This document shows, one piece after another, positions 19,640 to 28,273 of a stretch of DNA of 64,000 bases. Below the pieces are notes generated by a model that was not told where the DNA came from, did not search any database, and saw nothing but the letters and a program-made list of their open reading frames with translations. The first letter of the stretch is position 1; every line of letters begins with the position of its first letter. Source of the DNA: Hyphomicrobium_A sp963817485 (GTDB lineage Bacteria > Pseudomonadota > Alphaproteobacteria > Rhizobiales > Hyphomicrobiaceae); NCBI GenBank assembly GCA_963817485.1, contig CAWFOR010000013.1, forward strand, positions 124,001-188,000, given 5' to 3'. The position numbers and the translations under genes were made by a program.

Positions 19640-19945
19640 TCAGCTCTTGCAGATCGTGGAGGTGCCGACACAGTTGTATCCGAGACCGCCCGGCTTGCAC
19701 GAGTAGGACGGCGAGCTGACGCGGTAGCCCGGCGTCGAGCCGGTTGCCATCCAGCTTGCCCACACACCCCAGTCAAACGACTGCAGCAGCGCCTCGTAGA
19801 CCTGGGACTTCGCGCCCGAGATGGTGGTGTTCGTACCCGAGGCCGTTTTCTTGAAGCAGGACCCGGCCTGTGCGGGCGCACCGGCGCCAAGTGAGAATGC
19901 GGCGAGGGCCGCAACCGCGATCGCCGCGTGCTGAAGTTTGGTCAT
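19640..19945 (-). CDS. Small secreted cysteine-containing protein
   Basis: 101 residues from the ATG at 19945 (GGAGG nine bases upstream). Signal peptide MTKLQHAAIAVAALAAFSLG with cleavage after AQA, then a mature domain with GSCFKKTASG, a central YEALLQSFDWGVWASWM and cysteines near the end (YSCKPGG, YNCVGT, TICKS). Four cysteines suggest two disulfides. It resembles secreted proteins of unknown function in Hyphomicrobiales. No neighbour on its strand within 180 bp. Confidence 0.72.
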   Translation of the reverse strand: MTKLQHAAIAVAALAAFSLGAGAPAQAGSCFKKTASGTNTTISGAKSQVYEALLQSFDWGVWASWMATGSTPGYRVSSPSYSCKPGGLGYNCVGTSTICKS

Positions 19946-20127
19946 TGTCGGCATCCTCCGTACCAAGACGCTTTCGGTGGAGCCGAGCTTGCCGCAGGCG
20001 GGCGCCGTTGCCCATCGGGGAGCGGGTAAAACACGAAAAAATGCGGGGGATCGTGGCCGCCAAGTGACGCCACGCGCAAAATGCGAAGGTCGAGACTATC
20101 GCCGAAACTGCCGGCGGTCGGACCCGC

Positions 20128-20343
20128 TCAGGCTGAGCCTTGCAGGTTTATGGCCTTGGGGCCTTTGCCACGCTTGTCGGGCTCGGTCTCGAAGGAAATG
20201 CGCATCCCCTCGTCGAGATTGCCGATGCCGGCGCGCTCGACGGCCGTCACGTGCACGAACACGTCCTTGCCGCCGTCGTCAGGCTTGATGAAACCGAACC
20301 CTTTCTGGGCATTGTAAAATTTCACGGTGCCAATCTGGCGCAT
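20128..20343 (-). CDS. Cold-shock protein, CspA family
   Basis: 71 residues forming one cold-shock domain: RNP1 KGFGFI at residues 14-19 and RNP2 VFVHV at 28-32. Single-stranded nucleic-acid binding protein that melts mRNA structure. TAGGAGAC lies seven bases before the ATG. The leader up to the rlmJ end (20344-20557) is 214 bp with no gene, as expected for a long cold-shock-type 5' UTR, although I cannot show a specific structure. Confidence 0.93.
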   Translation of the reverse strand: MRQIGTVKFYNAQKGFGFIKPDDGGKDVFVHVTAVERAGIGNLDEGMRISFETEPDKRGKGPKAINLQGSA

Positions 20344-20557
20344 CGCGGAAGTCTCCTAACATCGGTCGGCGGGGGAGGAACGGGCTCGCAAGAGCCGGCG
20401 CTGCAGACTCGGGAGTCTTCGCAATTCGGGAGGTGGCTAAGGCGCGAGAGCACGGCATGCGCGCAAAAATCTCAAACCAACGCAAAGTCTCCGCCGGGAT
20501 CGATCAACTGCCCGAGCGCGACAAATTATCCGGGAAAGGCGCAATTGGCGCAAGAGG

Positions 20558-21433
20558 TCACACGGGATGCTTGCGCAACGGAGGGGCATCCGAGCCGAGC
20601 TCGTGCAGCAGGAAGCGTGCGCCTTCGCCCTGCGCCAGCAGGCGCACGAGAACCGGCAGCAGCGCCTTGAGCTTGGCTTCGAGCGTGTAGGGCGCGTTTA
20701 CCAAAATGAGCCCGGCGCCATTGAGGCGCAGAGCGTCATCGCCGCCGCGGATCATCAGCTCGACCGCAAGCACCTTCGAGAGCTCGAGCGCGGCGATCTT
20801 GCGGCGAAAAGCGGTGACCTCCTGCACGTCCTTGATCGGATACCAGAGCAGAAACGTGCCGGTCGCGAAACGGCGCACGGCCTCTCCCAGCCCCTCGACC
20901 AGGCGGTCGAGCTCACCCTGCTCCTCGAAGGCCGGGTCGACGAGCACGACACCGCGGCGCTCCTTCGGCGGCAGCAGCGACTTGAGCGCCGTCCAGCCAT
21001 CAAGCGAGAGCACCTTGGTCGCGCCGTCGCGCGCAAAGAGCTTCGCCAGCTCCGCGTGGTCCTCGGGATGCAGCTCGTTGACGACGAGGCGATCGCTCGC
21101 ACGCATCAACCGGCGCGCAATCAGCGGACTGCCGGGATAACGCGTGAGCGGCCCGGGCCCGTTCACCTCGCGCACCACCGCCAGGTAGGGCGCGAGGATG
21201 GCGGCAACGTCGGCCGGCAGCTCGGCATCGATGACGCGTCCGATGCCGGCACGCCATTCGCCCGTCTTGAGGGCGGCTTCGGAGCTGAGATCGTAGAGGC
21301 CGATGCCGGCGTGGGTGTCGATGATGCGGAACGCTGCCGGCTTGCCCTTGAGGTGCTCGATGACGAGCGCCAGGACCGCGTGCTTCAGCACGTCCGCGAA
21401 ATTGCCGGCGTGATAGGCGTGGCGATAGTTCAT
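20558..21433 (-). CDS. rlmJ: 23S rRNA (adenine-2030-N6)-methyltransferase RlmJ
   Basis: 291 residues starting MNYRHAYHAGNFADVLKHAV, the family signature (YRHxYHAGNxADVxKH). SAM-binding DTHAGIGLYDL and the catalytic DPAFE in place of the usual DPPYE are visible. Methylates A2030 of 23S rRNA in the cytoplasm. About 47 bp downstream of the carbamoyltransferase stop on the same strand. Not essential in E. coli. Confidence 0.93.
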   Translation of the reverse strand: MNYRHAYHAGNFADVLKHAVLALVIEHLKGKPAAFRIIDTHAGIGLYDLSSEAALKTGEWRAGIGRVIDAELPADVAAILAPYLAVVREVNGPGPLTRYPGSPLIARRLMRASDRLVVNELHPEDHAELAKLFARDGATKVLSLDGWTALKSLLPPKERRGVVLVDPAFEEQGELDRLVEGLGEAVRRFATGTFLLWYPIKDVQEVTAFRRKIAALELSKVLAVELMIRGGDDALRLNGAGLILVNAPYTLEAKLKALLPVLVRLLAQGEGARFLLHELGSDAPPLRKHPV

Positions 21434-21480
21434 GGCACGCGCATCAGAGCCCCGGGCGCCGTGGTGTCAAGGCAGGCGCG

Positions 21481-23196
21481 CTAGCGGTGCTTCCACAGCG
21501 TCCGCTGCGTGACCACGTAATCGACGCGCCCCATCTGCAGCGCCTTCAACGCATCGTGCGGCCGATTGATGATCGGCTCCTCGTGCACGTTGAAGGAGGT
21601 GTTGATCAGTGCGGGGATGCCGGTCATGCGCTCGTACTGCTCGATGATGTCGTAATAGAGCGGGTTCGTCTCGCGCGCGACGACCTGCGGGCGCGCCGTG
21701 CCGTCGACGTGCACGACCGCGGGGATCTTGTCCTTCCACTCCGGCTTTACGTTGCAGGTCACGGTCATGAACTGCGCCGTGTACATGAGGCTCTGCGGCA
21801 GGTCGAAGAGATCGCCGCAGCGTTCCTTGCGCACGACCGGCGCAAACGGCATGAACTCGGTGCGCTCCAGCCGCTGGTTGAGCCAGTCGTTGATCTTGCG
21901 GTCGACGGGGGAGGCCATGATGCTGCGGGCTCCCAGCGCGCGCGGACCGTACTCGCCGCGGCCGAGATACGTGCCGACGACCTTGCCCTCGACAATCAGC
22001 TCCGCACAGCGCTGCGCCAGCTCCGGCGCCCCGTTCGGCGTCGTCAGCACGGCTTCCGAGCCGGCCGCGCGGAACACGTCGTCGGCGCCGTCCGTGTAGT
22101 CGCGGCCGAGATAGACGTCGGGAAGCACCGAGCGGTTGGCGAGCCAGGTCTTGAGCCTGTCGCGCTCAAGCAGGTACTCGAGTGCGCCGCCCGCCGCCTC
22201 GCCCTGGTCCGACATGGCCGGATAGACGAATACTTCGTCGAACGAGAAGCGCTCGGCGATGCGCTGCGTCAGCTTCACATTGGCGAATACACCGCCGCAC
22301 AGCGCCAGGTTGCGCGCGGGGTTGCGCTTCATCATGCGGTCGAGCGAGACGAGCGTCAGCTCCTCCAGCACGTCCTGCACGGACGCGGCCACGTCCTCGC
22401 GCTTGCCGCTTGCCGCGATCTCCTCGACCGTGCGCACGATCTCGCGCGCGTGCACCACGGCACGGATCTCGCCGTCGTCCAAGAGCTCATAGAACTTGCG
22501 CAGGCGCGGGGCGTAGATGGGCTTGCCGAAAGCGGCGAGCCCCAGCACCTTGCCCTCGTGGCGCAGCGGGCGGAAGCCCAGCGCCTGCGTAACGTGATAG
22601 TAGAGGTGACCCATGCTGTCGCCGCGGTTCTGCGGCCGCGAGTAGGCGCGCGAATCCGCCTCTCCGCCGAACAGCTCCGTCAGCTTGCCGTCCTTCAGCA
22701 GGCGCGCGCTGTAGAAGGTGCGGTCGCCGCCGCCGTCGGAGGTGTAGATCAGCGCGTCGTCCCAGCGCGTGTGGAACAGGACGCCCAGCGCGTGCGACAG
22801 ATGGTGGTTGTAGAAATAGATTTCCTTGGGAGCGAGCTCATATTGCGCGAGATAAGCGCGCGCATCGAATGCCTTCAGCGGGTCCTTGATGAAGTTGCGC
22901 ACCATGACGCGGATGAGCTCGAGGGAATCGTCTTTCGCCTGCTGTGGGAACGGCAGGTGCGCGCGCAGCGTGAAATACTCTTTCGGGTAGCGCGTGCGCG
23001 GCAGGCAGACGACGTCGACGTCGGAGAACGAGAGGCCCGCCTGCTCGAGGCATTCGCGCGCGGCTTCCGTCGGAAAGCGGCCGCCATCGCCCTTGCGCCG
23101 GGTCGGCCGCTCCTGCGCGACCGCTGCAATCAGCTTGTAGTCATCGAAAATCGCCGCGCATGCATCGTGCTGGATATAGATGCCTAAAATCCGCAT
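21481..23196 (-). CDS. Carbamoyltransferase (NodU/CmcH family)
   Basis: 571 residues from the ATG at 23196, giving the family start MRILGIYIQHDACAAIFDDY. The N-terminal ASKHA-fold domain has HHLSHA (YNHHLSHALGV) and TSDGGGDRT; the C-terminal YrdC-like domain has GRGEYGPRALGARSIMASP and PALINTSFNVHEEPI. Uses carbamoyl phosphate and ATP to O-carbamoylate a sugar or small molecule; acceptor unknown. No nod, cephamycin or other biosynthetic genes adjoin it. The upstream open frame to 23634 overlaps holC and is not coding. Confidence 0.9.
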   Translation of the reverse strand: MRILGIYIQHDACAAIFDDYKLIAAVAQERPTRRKGDGGRFPTEAARECLEQAGLSFSDVDVVCLPRTRYPKEYFTLRAHLPFPQQAKDDSLELIRVMVRNFIKDPLKAFDARAYLAQYELAPKEIYFYNHHLSHALGVLFHTRWDDALIYTSDGGGDRTFYSARLLKDGKLTELFGGEADSRAYSRPQNRGDSMGHLYYHVTQALGFRPLRHEGKVLGLAAFGKPIYAPRLRKFYELLDDGEIRAVVHAREIVRTVEEIAASGKREDVAASVQDVLEELTLVSLDRMMKRNPARNLALCGGVFANVKLTQRIAERFSFDEVFVYPAMSDQGEAAGGALEYLLERDRLKTWLANRSVLPDVYLGRDYTDGADDVFRAAGSEAVLTTPNGAPELAQRCAELIVEGKVVGTYLGRGEYGPRALGARSIMASPVDRKINDWLNQRLERTEFMPFAPVVRKERCGDLFDLPQSLMYTAQFMTVTCNVKPEWKDKIPAVVHVDGTARPQVVARETNPLYYDIIEQYERMTGIPALINTSFNVHEEPIINRPHDALKALQMGRVDYVVTQRTLWKHR

Positions 23197-23308
23197 ATTT
23201 TTCAGGAAGCTTTGAGAGGGGAGGCCAGATTTCGCGGGATCATAGGTGCTGCCCCTAGCCTCCGCAAGGCGCTGCCAGGCGCCATCCCTAACTCGCGCGG
23301 CCGCTCGC

Positions 23309-23764
23309 CTAAGCCTTCTTCTCCCACTTCCCCGCCGCGCTCTGCTGCCAGTAGGTGACGGGGCAGCCGGCGCCCTTCGCCGCCGTCCATTGCGCGCGCG
23401 CCTTGGCGACCGCGTCGCTATCGTTGCCGTCGAAGAGACAGACGATGCGCACGAAGCCGGCGAAGGCGTCCATCTCGGCGCCATCGACGAGGAAGCGCAC
23501 GCCTGCTCCGTTGGGAGTTTCGGGACCGGTCGTGAGATACACGGGCTGCTCAGCGGCGTGGCCGTCTTTCGCCGTGCCGTGCGCGAGGAAGCTCTCCTCC
23601 TTGTACGTCCACAGCGCGAGGTCGATCGCCGCAAGACGCTCCGGTGAGCCCGCCTGCACCACCGCGCGCCAGCCGCGCTCCAGCGTCTTCTCGACGAGGT
23701 TCGGCAGAACCTTTTCGAGACCCTGTTGCTCGAGGTGATAAAAAAGAACCTCGGTAGCGTTCAA
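23309..23764 (-). CDS. holC: DNA polymerase III subunit chi
   Basis: Clamp-loader accessory subunit that contacts SSB. The family start is TEVLFYHLEQQGLEKVLPNL; NLVEKTLERGWRAVVQ, LWTYKEESFLAHGT and the C-terminal CPVTYWQQS are typical of alphaproteobacterial chi. The start is uncertain: TTG at 23764 places the conserved strand near the N-terminus (151 residues), while the ATG at 23791 would add MFSRRSTGF. Neither has a strong ribosome site. About 110 bp before the carbamoyltransferase gene on the same strand. Confidence 0.87.
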   Translation of the reverse strand: MNATEVLFYHLEQQGLEKVLPNLVEKTLERGWRAVVQAGSPERLAAIDLALWTYKEESFLAHGTAKDGHAAEQPVYLTTGPETPNGAGVRFLVDGAEMDAFAGFVRIVCLFDGNDSDAVAKARAQWTAAKGAGCPVTYWQQSAAGKWEKKA

Positions 23765-24004
23765 GAACCCTGTGCTCCGTCTGGAAAACATCTCGCTGCA
23801 CTGCGGCGAGCTTAGACGGCTCCGCGCGAAATGCCAAAAGGCCTTGCATCGCAAACCCCTAAGACATATCTCTGGCCGTCCGGAACGGCGCCAGACGTGC
23901 GGCTGTCGTCCGTGCGGGTGGTGAGCTGGCGGCATCTTAGGGTTCGCCGCCGCTCCCGCCCGCTGCGTTTCTAGCCAGCCTGCAGTCGAGAAATCCCGCG
24001 AGGC

Positions 24005-24289
24005 TCAGCGCCGCGTGAGATACTTGCGTGGCACCAGCCCCTCGGCGACGAGCGCGTCGATGCAGCGCTTTGTGAGCGAATTGCGCGAGGCTTCCATGCA
24101 GGCATTGAGCGACGTCGAGCCCACCGCATAGGCCGAGCAAAACCGGTAGTAGTCGTTTTCACACGCGGTGTTGACGCGCGCCGAGTAGGCCTGCGCGGCC
24201 GGCGCGACTGCGGCGAGCAGCAGCCCCGCCATAACGCACCGCACGACTGCCGCAACCTTGCGGCTGCGGTCACCACAGAACTCCAACAT
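24005..24289 (-). CDS. Small secreted protein with cysteine-rich repeat
   Basis: 94 residues from the ATG at 24289; an ATG three codons earlier is possible. Signal peptide core VVRCVMAGLLLAAVAPAAQA, then ACENDYYRFCSAYAVGSTS and LNACMEASRNSLTKRC. The pattern C-x6-C followed by C-x10-C resembles the Cys-rich GLG1-type repeat found singly in many rhizobial periplasmic proteins. Function unknown. Stand-alone between der and holC. Confidence 0.75.
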   Translation of the reverse strand: MLEFCGDRSRKVAAVVRCVMAGLLLAAVAPAAQAYSARVNTACENDYYRFCSAYAVGSTSLNACMEASRNSLTKRCIDALVAEGLVPRKYLTRR

Positions 24290-24444
24290 GACCCACATGT
24301 CCCTCTTGATGTGCCAGTGATGCGCAAAGTCCCGACTGTCACGGCAGCGAGGTGCTCCTCGAGCTGCCGGTCTTCGATCCTAGCTCAGCGCTCTCGGGGC
24401 GTCCGTATCCGCGCGGCCTCGCCGCGACAAAAATTGCATCCGCC

Positions 24445-25830
24445 TCACTTGCGCTTGTCGTAGGGATTGTCGCCCTTGCGCAGGTTGAGACGGAGCGGAA
24501 CGCCCGGCAGGTCGAAGGCCTCGCGCAGGCTGTTGGTCAGGTAGCGAATGTAGGACTTCGGCAATTCTTCGGGCTGCGAGCAGAAGGCGACGAACGTCGG
24601 CGGGCGCGCCGAGGGTTGCGTCATGAAGCGGATCTTGATGCGACGCCCGCGCGCGGCCGGGGGCGCGTGCCGCGAGAGCGCCTCCTCGAGCCAGCGGTTG
24701 AGGGCGGAGGTCGACACGCGGCGGTTCCAGGTGTCGTAGGCGGCAAGGATCGCAGACGAGAGCTTGTCGAGCTTGCGTCCGCCGAGCGCAGAGATGGGAA
24801 CCAGGGCGACGCCCGGCACCTGCGACAGCCGATCCGTCAAGCCCTCGCGCAACTCCTTCAGCGTCTTCTGCTTGTCCTCGACGAGATCCCATTTGTTGAT
24901 GGCGAGGACGAGCGCGCGGCCCTCCTGCGTGACGAGATCGGCGATGGTGAGATCCTGGTGCTCGATCGACCGCTCGGCATCGATGAGGACGACGACAACC
25001 TCGGCAAACCGGATCGCGCGGATGCTGTCGCTCGCGCCCAGGAGCTCGGCTGCGTCCGTCACCCTGGCTTTGCGGCGCAGACCGGCCGTATCGAAGAGGC
25101 GCACCTTGCGCCCCGACCATTCGAGGTCGCTCGCCACCGCGTCGCGCGTCAGCCCCGGCTCGGGTCCCGTGATCATGCGCTCCTCGCCGAGGAAGGCGTT
25201 GACCAGCGTCGACTTGCCGGCGTTGGGGCGCCCGACGATGGCAACGCGGATGGGCCGCGCCGATCCAGCCTCGAGGCGGGCATCGAGTTCCGACTCGTCC
25301 GCAGGCTCGCCGCGTTTCCTGACGACCGGCTTCAGGCCGAGCGCCGCCAGCATATCGGCCACGAGATCGACCAGGCCTTCGCCGTGCTCGGCCGAGATCG
25401 CGACCGGCTCGCCGAAGCCTAGCTCGAAAGCGGCGTAGAAGCCCGCCTCCCCCACGCGCCCCTCGCACTTATTGGCGACGACGATAACCGGGCGCCCCGA
25501 GGCGCGCACGAGCTGGGCGAACACCTTGTCGCTCGGCGTCACGCCTTCGCGCGCATCGATCAGGAACAGCACGAGATCGGCCTCGGCGAGCGCCGTCTCG
25601 GTCTGCTGACGCATGCGCTCGGCGATCGAACCGCGTTTCGCCTCCTCGAGACCCGCCGTATCGACGATCGTGACGGCGTTGCCGGAGAGATCCGCCTCGC
25701 CCGCGCGGCGGTCGCGCGTCAGCCCCGGCATATCGGAGACGAGGGCCGAGCGTTTGCCCGTCAGACGGTTGAACAGCGTCGACTTGCCGACGTTGGGCCG
25801 GCCGATGATGGCGATGACGGGTGTGGGCAT
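24445..25830 (-). CDS. der: Ribosome-associated GTPase Der (EngA)
   Basis: 461 residues with two tandem GTPase domains: GRPNVGKS near residue 10 with DTAGLEE, and GRPNAGKS in the second with DTAGLRRKARV; NKCEG and NKWDL are the G4 motifs. The C-terminal KH-like domain ends with LRLNLRKGDNPY. Essential factor in 50S subunit maturation. The ATG at 25830 begins the conserved MPTPVIAIIGRPNVGKS; upstream in-frame sequence is not conserved. Last gene of TPR-bamB-der. Confidence 0.96.
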   Translation of the reverse strand: MPTPVIAIIGRPNVGKSTLFNRLTGKRSALVSDMPGLTRDRRAGEADLSGNAVTIVDTAGLEEAKRGSIAERMRQQTETALAEADLVLFLIDAREGVTPSDKVFAQLVRASGRPVIVVANKCEGRVGEAGFYAAFELGFGEPVAISAEHGEGLVDLVADMLAALGLKPVVRKRGEPADESELDARLEAGSARPIRVAIVGRPNAGKSTLVNAFLGEERMITGPEPGLTRDAVASDLEWSGRKVRLFDTAGLRRKARVTDAAELLGASDSIRAIRFAEVVVVLIDAERSIEHQDLTIADLVTQEGRALVLAINKWDLVEDKQKTLKELREGLTDRLSQVPGVALVPISALGGRKLDKLSSAILAAYDTWNRRVSTSALNRWLEEALSRHAPPAARGRRIKIRFMTQPSARPPTFVAFCSQPEELPKSYIRYLTNSLREAFDLPGVPLRLNLRKGDNPYDKRK

Positions 25831-25970
25831 CGGTGAAGGGGGCTCAAACCATATGGGGGCGCACTTATCGCGCATCGGGCCGCGTGAGCATAGGTGGCGC
25901 GCGTGAGCAATTCGCTACCGCGGTGGGCGCGGCGGCAATGCTTCGCCGGGCTCGACTAGCGTCGGCTCCG

Positions 25971-27356
25971 CTAGTTAAGCGCGATCAGCTTGGCGTTGTC
26001 GGTCAGGATATACATGCGCCCCTGGGCGACGACGGGGGGCACGTAGACCGGGCTGCCCAGCTCCTTCTGCGACACCACTCGCCCCGTCGACGCCTCGACG
26101 CCGACGAGCGCTCCCTTGGCGGAGACGAGCCAGAGCATGTTGCCCGCAAGCGTCGGCCCCGACCAGGCGCTGGTACCAGGCAGCTTGATCGTCCACTGCA
26201 CCTTGCCGTCGCGACGCGAGATGGCGAGGAGCTGACCCTGTATGTCGACGACGAACACGCTGCCGCCGGCCACCCACGGCTGCTGCGTGCCGGGGACGTT
26301 GAGCGACCAAAGCCGCTCGCCCGTCGCCATCTGCGTTGCAACCATGCGCCCGGCATGACCGACGGCGAACACCGTGCCGCCGTCGATCGCCGGCCTTGCC
26401 GCGTCGCTCATCGATGTCATCTCGGAGGTCATGCGCGTGCGCGACAGGCTCTCCGTCCACGCCGCCGACCCGTCGGCGACATGCAGCGCGACGAGATCGC
26501 CGGAGGGATAGGGAACCACTACGATATCGCCTTCGACAGCAGGGCTCGCGTTGTTAATCAGGCTCGCCTGCTGCGGCAGGCCACGTACCGACCACAGCTC
26601 GCCGCCATCTGCGCCGGCGAGGCAGAAGAACTTGCCGTCGAGCGCCACCACGAACACCTTGCCGCCAACCGCGGCGGGAGCGGAGCGCACGGGAGCATCG
26701 AGCTGCTTCTCCCAGATCTTCGCTCCCGTCTCCGGGTCGAGCGCGACGACATTGCCGAAACCGCTCGCGGCATAGAGGCGGCCGCCGTCGACGGCGAGAC
26801 CGCCGCCGTAGCCACCCGAGCCGTCATCGCCGCCGCCGAGCGAGAACGCCGACAGAAAGCTCGAGCTCGTATTCTCACGGCCGGGCCGCAAGGAGACGCG
26901 CCACAGAGATGAGCCCGAGGTCGAGAAGGCGCTGACGTTGCCCTTGGCGTCGAGGGCATAGACATGGTTGGCGTAAACGATCGGGCTTGCGGTCACGCGG
27001 CCGGCGCTGCTCGAGCCCGAGCCTGCGTCGGCCCTCCACGCCTCTTGTCCAGAGCCGGAGAAGGCGAGATGACCCGGTGAATTGTTGGCCAAGCCGCCCG
27101 GCTGCGCCCAGTCCTCGTTGGCGAACGGAGCCGGCAGCATAATCGGAGCGCTGGCATCCGCCAGCTCGCCGGTCACGATCGAGCTTTGCGTTTGCATCAC
27201 GGGGATGCGCTTGCCAGGAAGCGGCACCGCCTTCTCGGCGAAGGGATTGAGGTCGTTGAGCTTGGGCAGCGTGGGACCGTCTGCGCAACCGCAGAGCAGA
27301 GCGAGAACCGAAAGGCCCCCCCCGAAAATGCCCCACCGCCTGATCCCACCCCTCAT
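25971..27356 (-). CDS. bamB: Outer membrane protein assembly factor BamB (PQQ-like beta-propeller lipoprotein)
   Basis: 461 residues. The N-terminus is a lipoprotein signal (SVLALLCGC, lipid-modified Cys about residue 24). The rest is an eight-bladed propeller of repeats such as GNVVALDPETGAKIWEKQLD and GQLLAISRRDGKVQWTIKLP. BamB supports the BamA machine in the outer membrane. The TPR gene lies 11 bp upstream and der 140 bp downstream, the order seen in other alphaproteobacteria. Confidence 0.92.
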   Translation of the reverse strand: MRGGIRRWGIFGGGLSVLALLCGCADGPTLPKLNDLNPFAEKAVPLPGKRIPVMQTQSSIVTGELADASAPIMLPAPFANEDWAQPGGLANNSPGHLAFSGSGQEAWRADAGSGSSSAGRVTASPIVYANHVYALDAKGNVSAFSTSGSSLWRVSLRPGRENTSSSFLSAFSLGGGDDGSGGYGGGLAVDGGRLYAASGFGNVVALDPETGAKIWEKQLDAPVRSAPAAVGGKVFVVALDGKFFCLAGADGGELWSVRGLPQQASLINNASPAVEGDIVVVPYPSGDLVALHVADGSAAWTESLSRTRMTSEMTSMSDAARPAIDGGTVFAVGHAGRMVATQMATGERLWSLNVPGTQQPWVAGGSVFVVDIQGQLLAISRRDGKVQWTIKLPGTSAWSGPTLAGNMLWLVSAKGALVGVEASTGRVVSQKELGSPVYVPPVVAQGRMYILTDNAKLIALN

Positions 27357-27367
27357 ACGGGTCCCCT

Positions 27368-28129
27368 CTACTTCTTCGCTTCGGCCGGCGGCGTGGCATC
27401 CGGTGCACTGATGACGGCCGGCGCCGGTGCCCCCGGCGCGATCGGCTCGGCGGCCGCCTTCTTGCCGATCTCCGACGCAGCGATCTCGGCGAGCACGATC
27501 TGCGCGCGCTCGGCGATGCTCTGCGGCGTCTTCTGGTCGATAAGAAGCGGCGTCAACGTCGAGCGCGCTTCGTCCGCCTTGCCGGCCTTGAACGCCGCGA
27601 CTCCTAGGAGCTCACGCGCACTGAAGCGCCACGGACTCGCGTCGGCCATCAGAGGGGTGAGCCGATTCTGCAGCTCGGTAAAGTCGGCCTCGCCCATGCG
27701 CGCGGATGCCGCCTGCAGCGCCGCGTAGTCGCGCAGCAAGGGATCGGCACTGGCGGATTTGGCGAGCTCCTCGTAGGCGGCGATAGCTTCGGCCTTCTTG
27801 CCCTGCTTTAGGAGCACGCCCGCAAGCTGCAGCCGCGCAAGCTCGGGGTAGCCGCCGGTGCCATCGGCGACGACGGACGCGAATTCCTTTTCCGCGCTGC
27901 CGTCCTTGCCAGTGGAGGCAAGCTCCATGGCACCTTCGTAGCGCTCGCCCGTCGTCTGCGCAGCGGTAACGCGCCGGTTCTCCACAAACTTGTAGCCGAG
28001 CACGCCGATTACGATCAGCGCCGCGCCCGCGATGAAGTACGTCCCGTACTCTTTCCAGAGCCGCTCGAAGCGCTCGCGCCTGATTTCTTCTTCGACTTCG
28101 CGGAGAAAATTGTCGTCCTGATTGGCCAT
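27368..28129 (-). CDS. TPR-containing membrane protein (YfgM-like)
   Basis: 253 residues: cytoplasmic N-terminus with FLREVEEEIRRERFERLWKE, one membrane helix (YFIAGAALIVIGVLGYKF), then a periplasmic TPR-like domain (YPELARLQLAGVLLKQGKKA; AAFKAGKADEARSTLTPL) and a Pro/Ala tail. The YfgM family associates with the Sec translocon and periplasmic chaperones. Genetic linkage with bamB and der is conserved. First gene of the operon. Confidence 0.88.
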   Translation of the reverse strand: MANQDDNFLREVEEEIRRERFERLWKEYGTYFIAGAALIVIGVLGYKFVENRRVTAAQTTGERYEGAMELASTGKDGSAEKEFASVVADGTGGYPELARLQLAGVLLKQGKKAEAIAAYEELAKSASADPLLRDYAALQAASARMGEADFTELQNRLTPLMADASPWRFSARELLGVAAFKAGKADEARSTLTPLLIDQKTPQSIAERAQIVLAEIAASEIGKKAAAEPIAPGAPAPAVISAPDATPPAEAKK

Positions 28130-28273
28130 GCCGGTGTCAGCCCCTGATCCTTGGCGCTTTTCTTATCAGAGGCCCAAGTGCGGGCGTCTGGAACCCCGCA
28201 TACATAGCCGACAACTTCCGGTGCGCAAGTGATTGATTGACCAAGGCCTAAACCGGCCCGGGGCCACCCCTCG

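Noticed and set aside
21487..23187. 566-codon + strand ORF
   Set aside because: Exact antisense of the carbamoyltransferase gene, with Arg/Val/Asp-biased composition and no recognisable domain.
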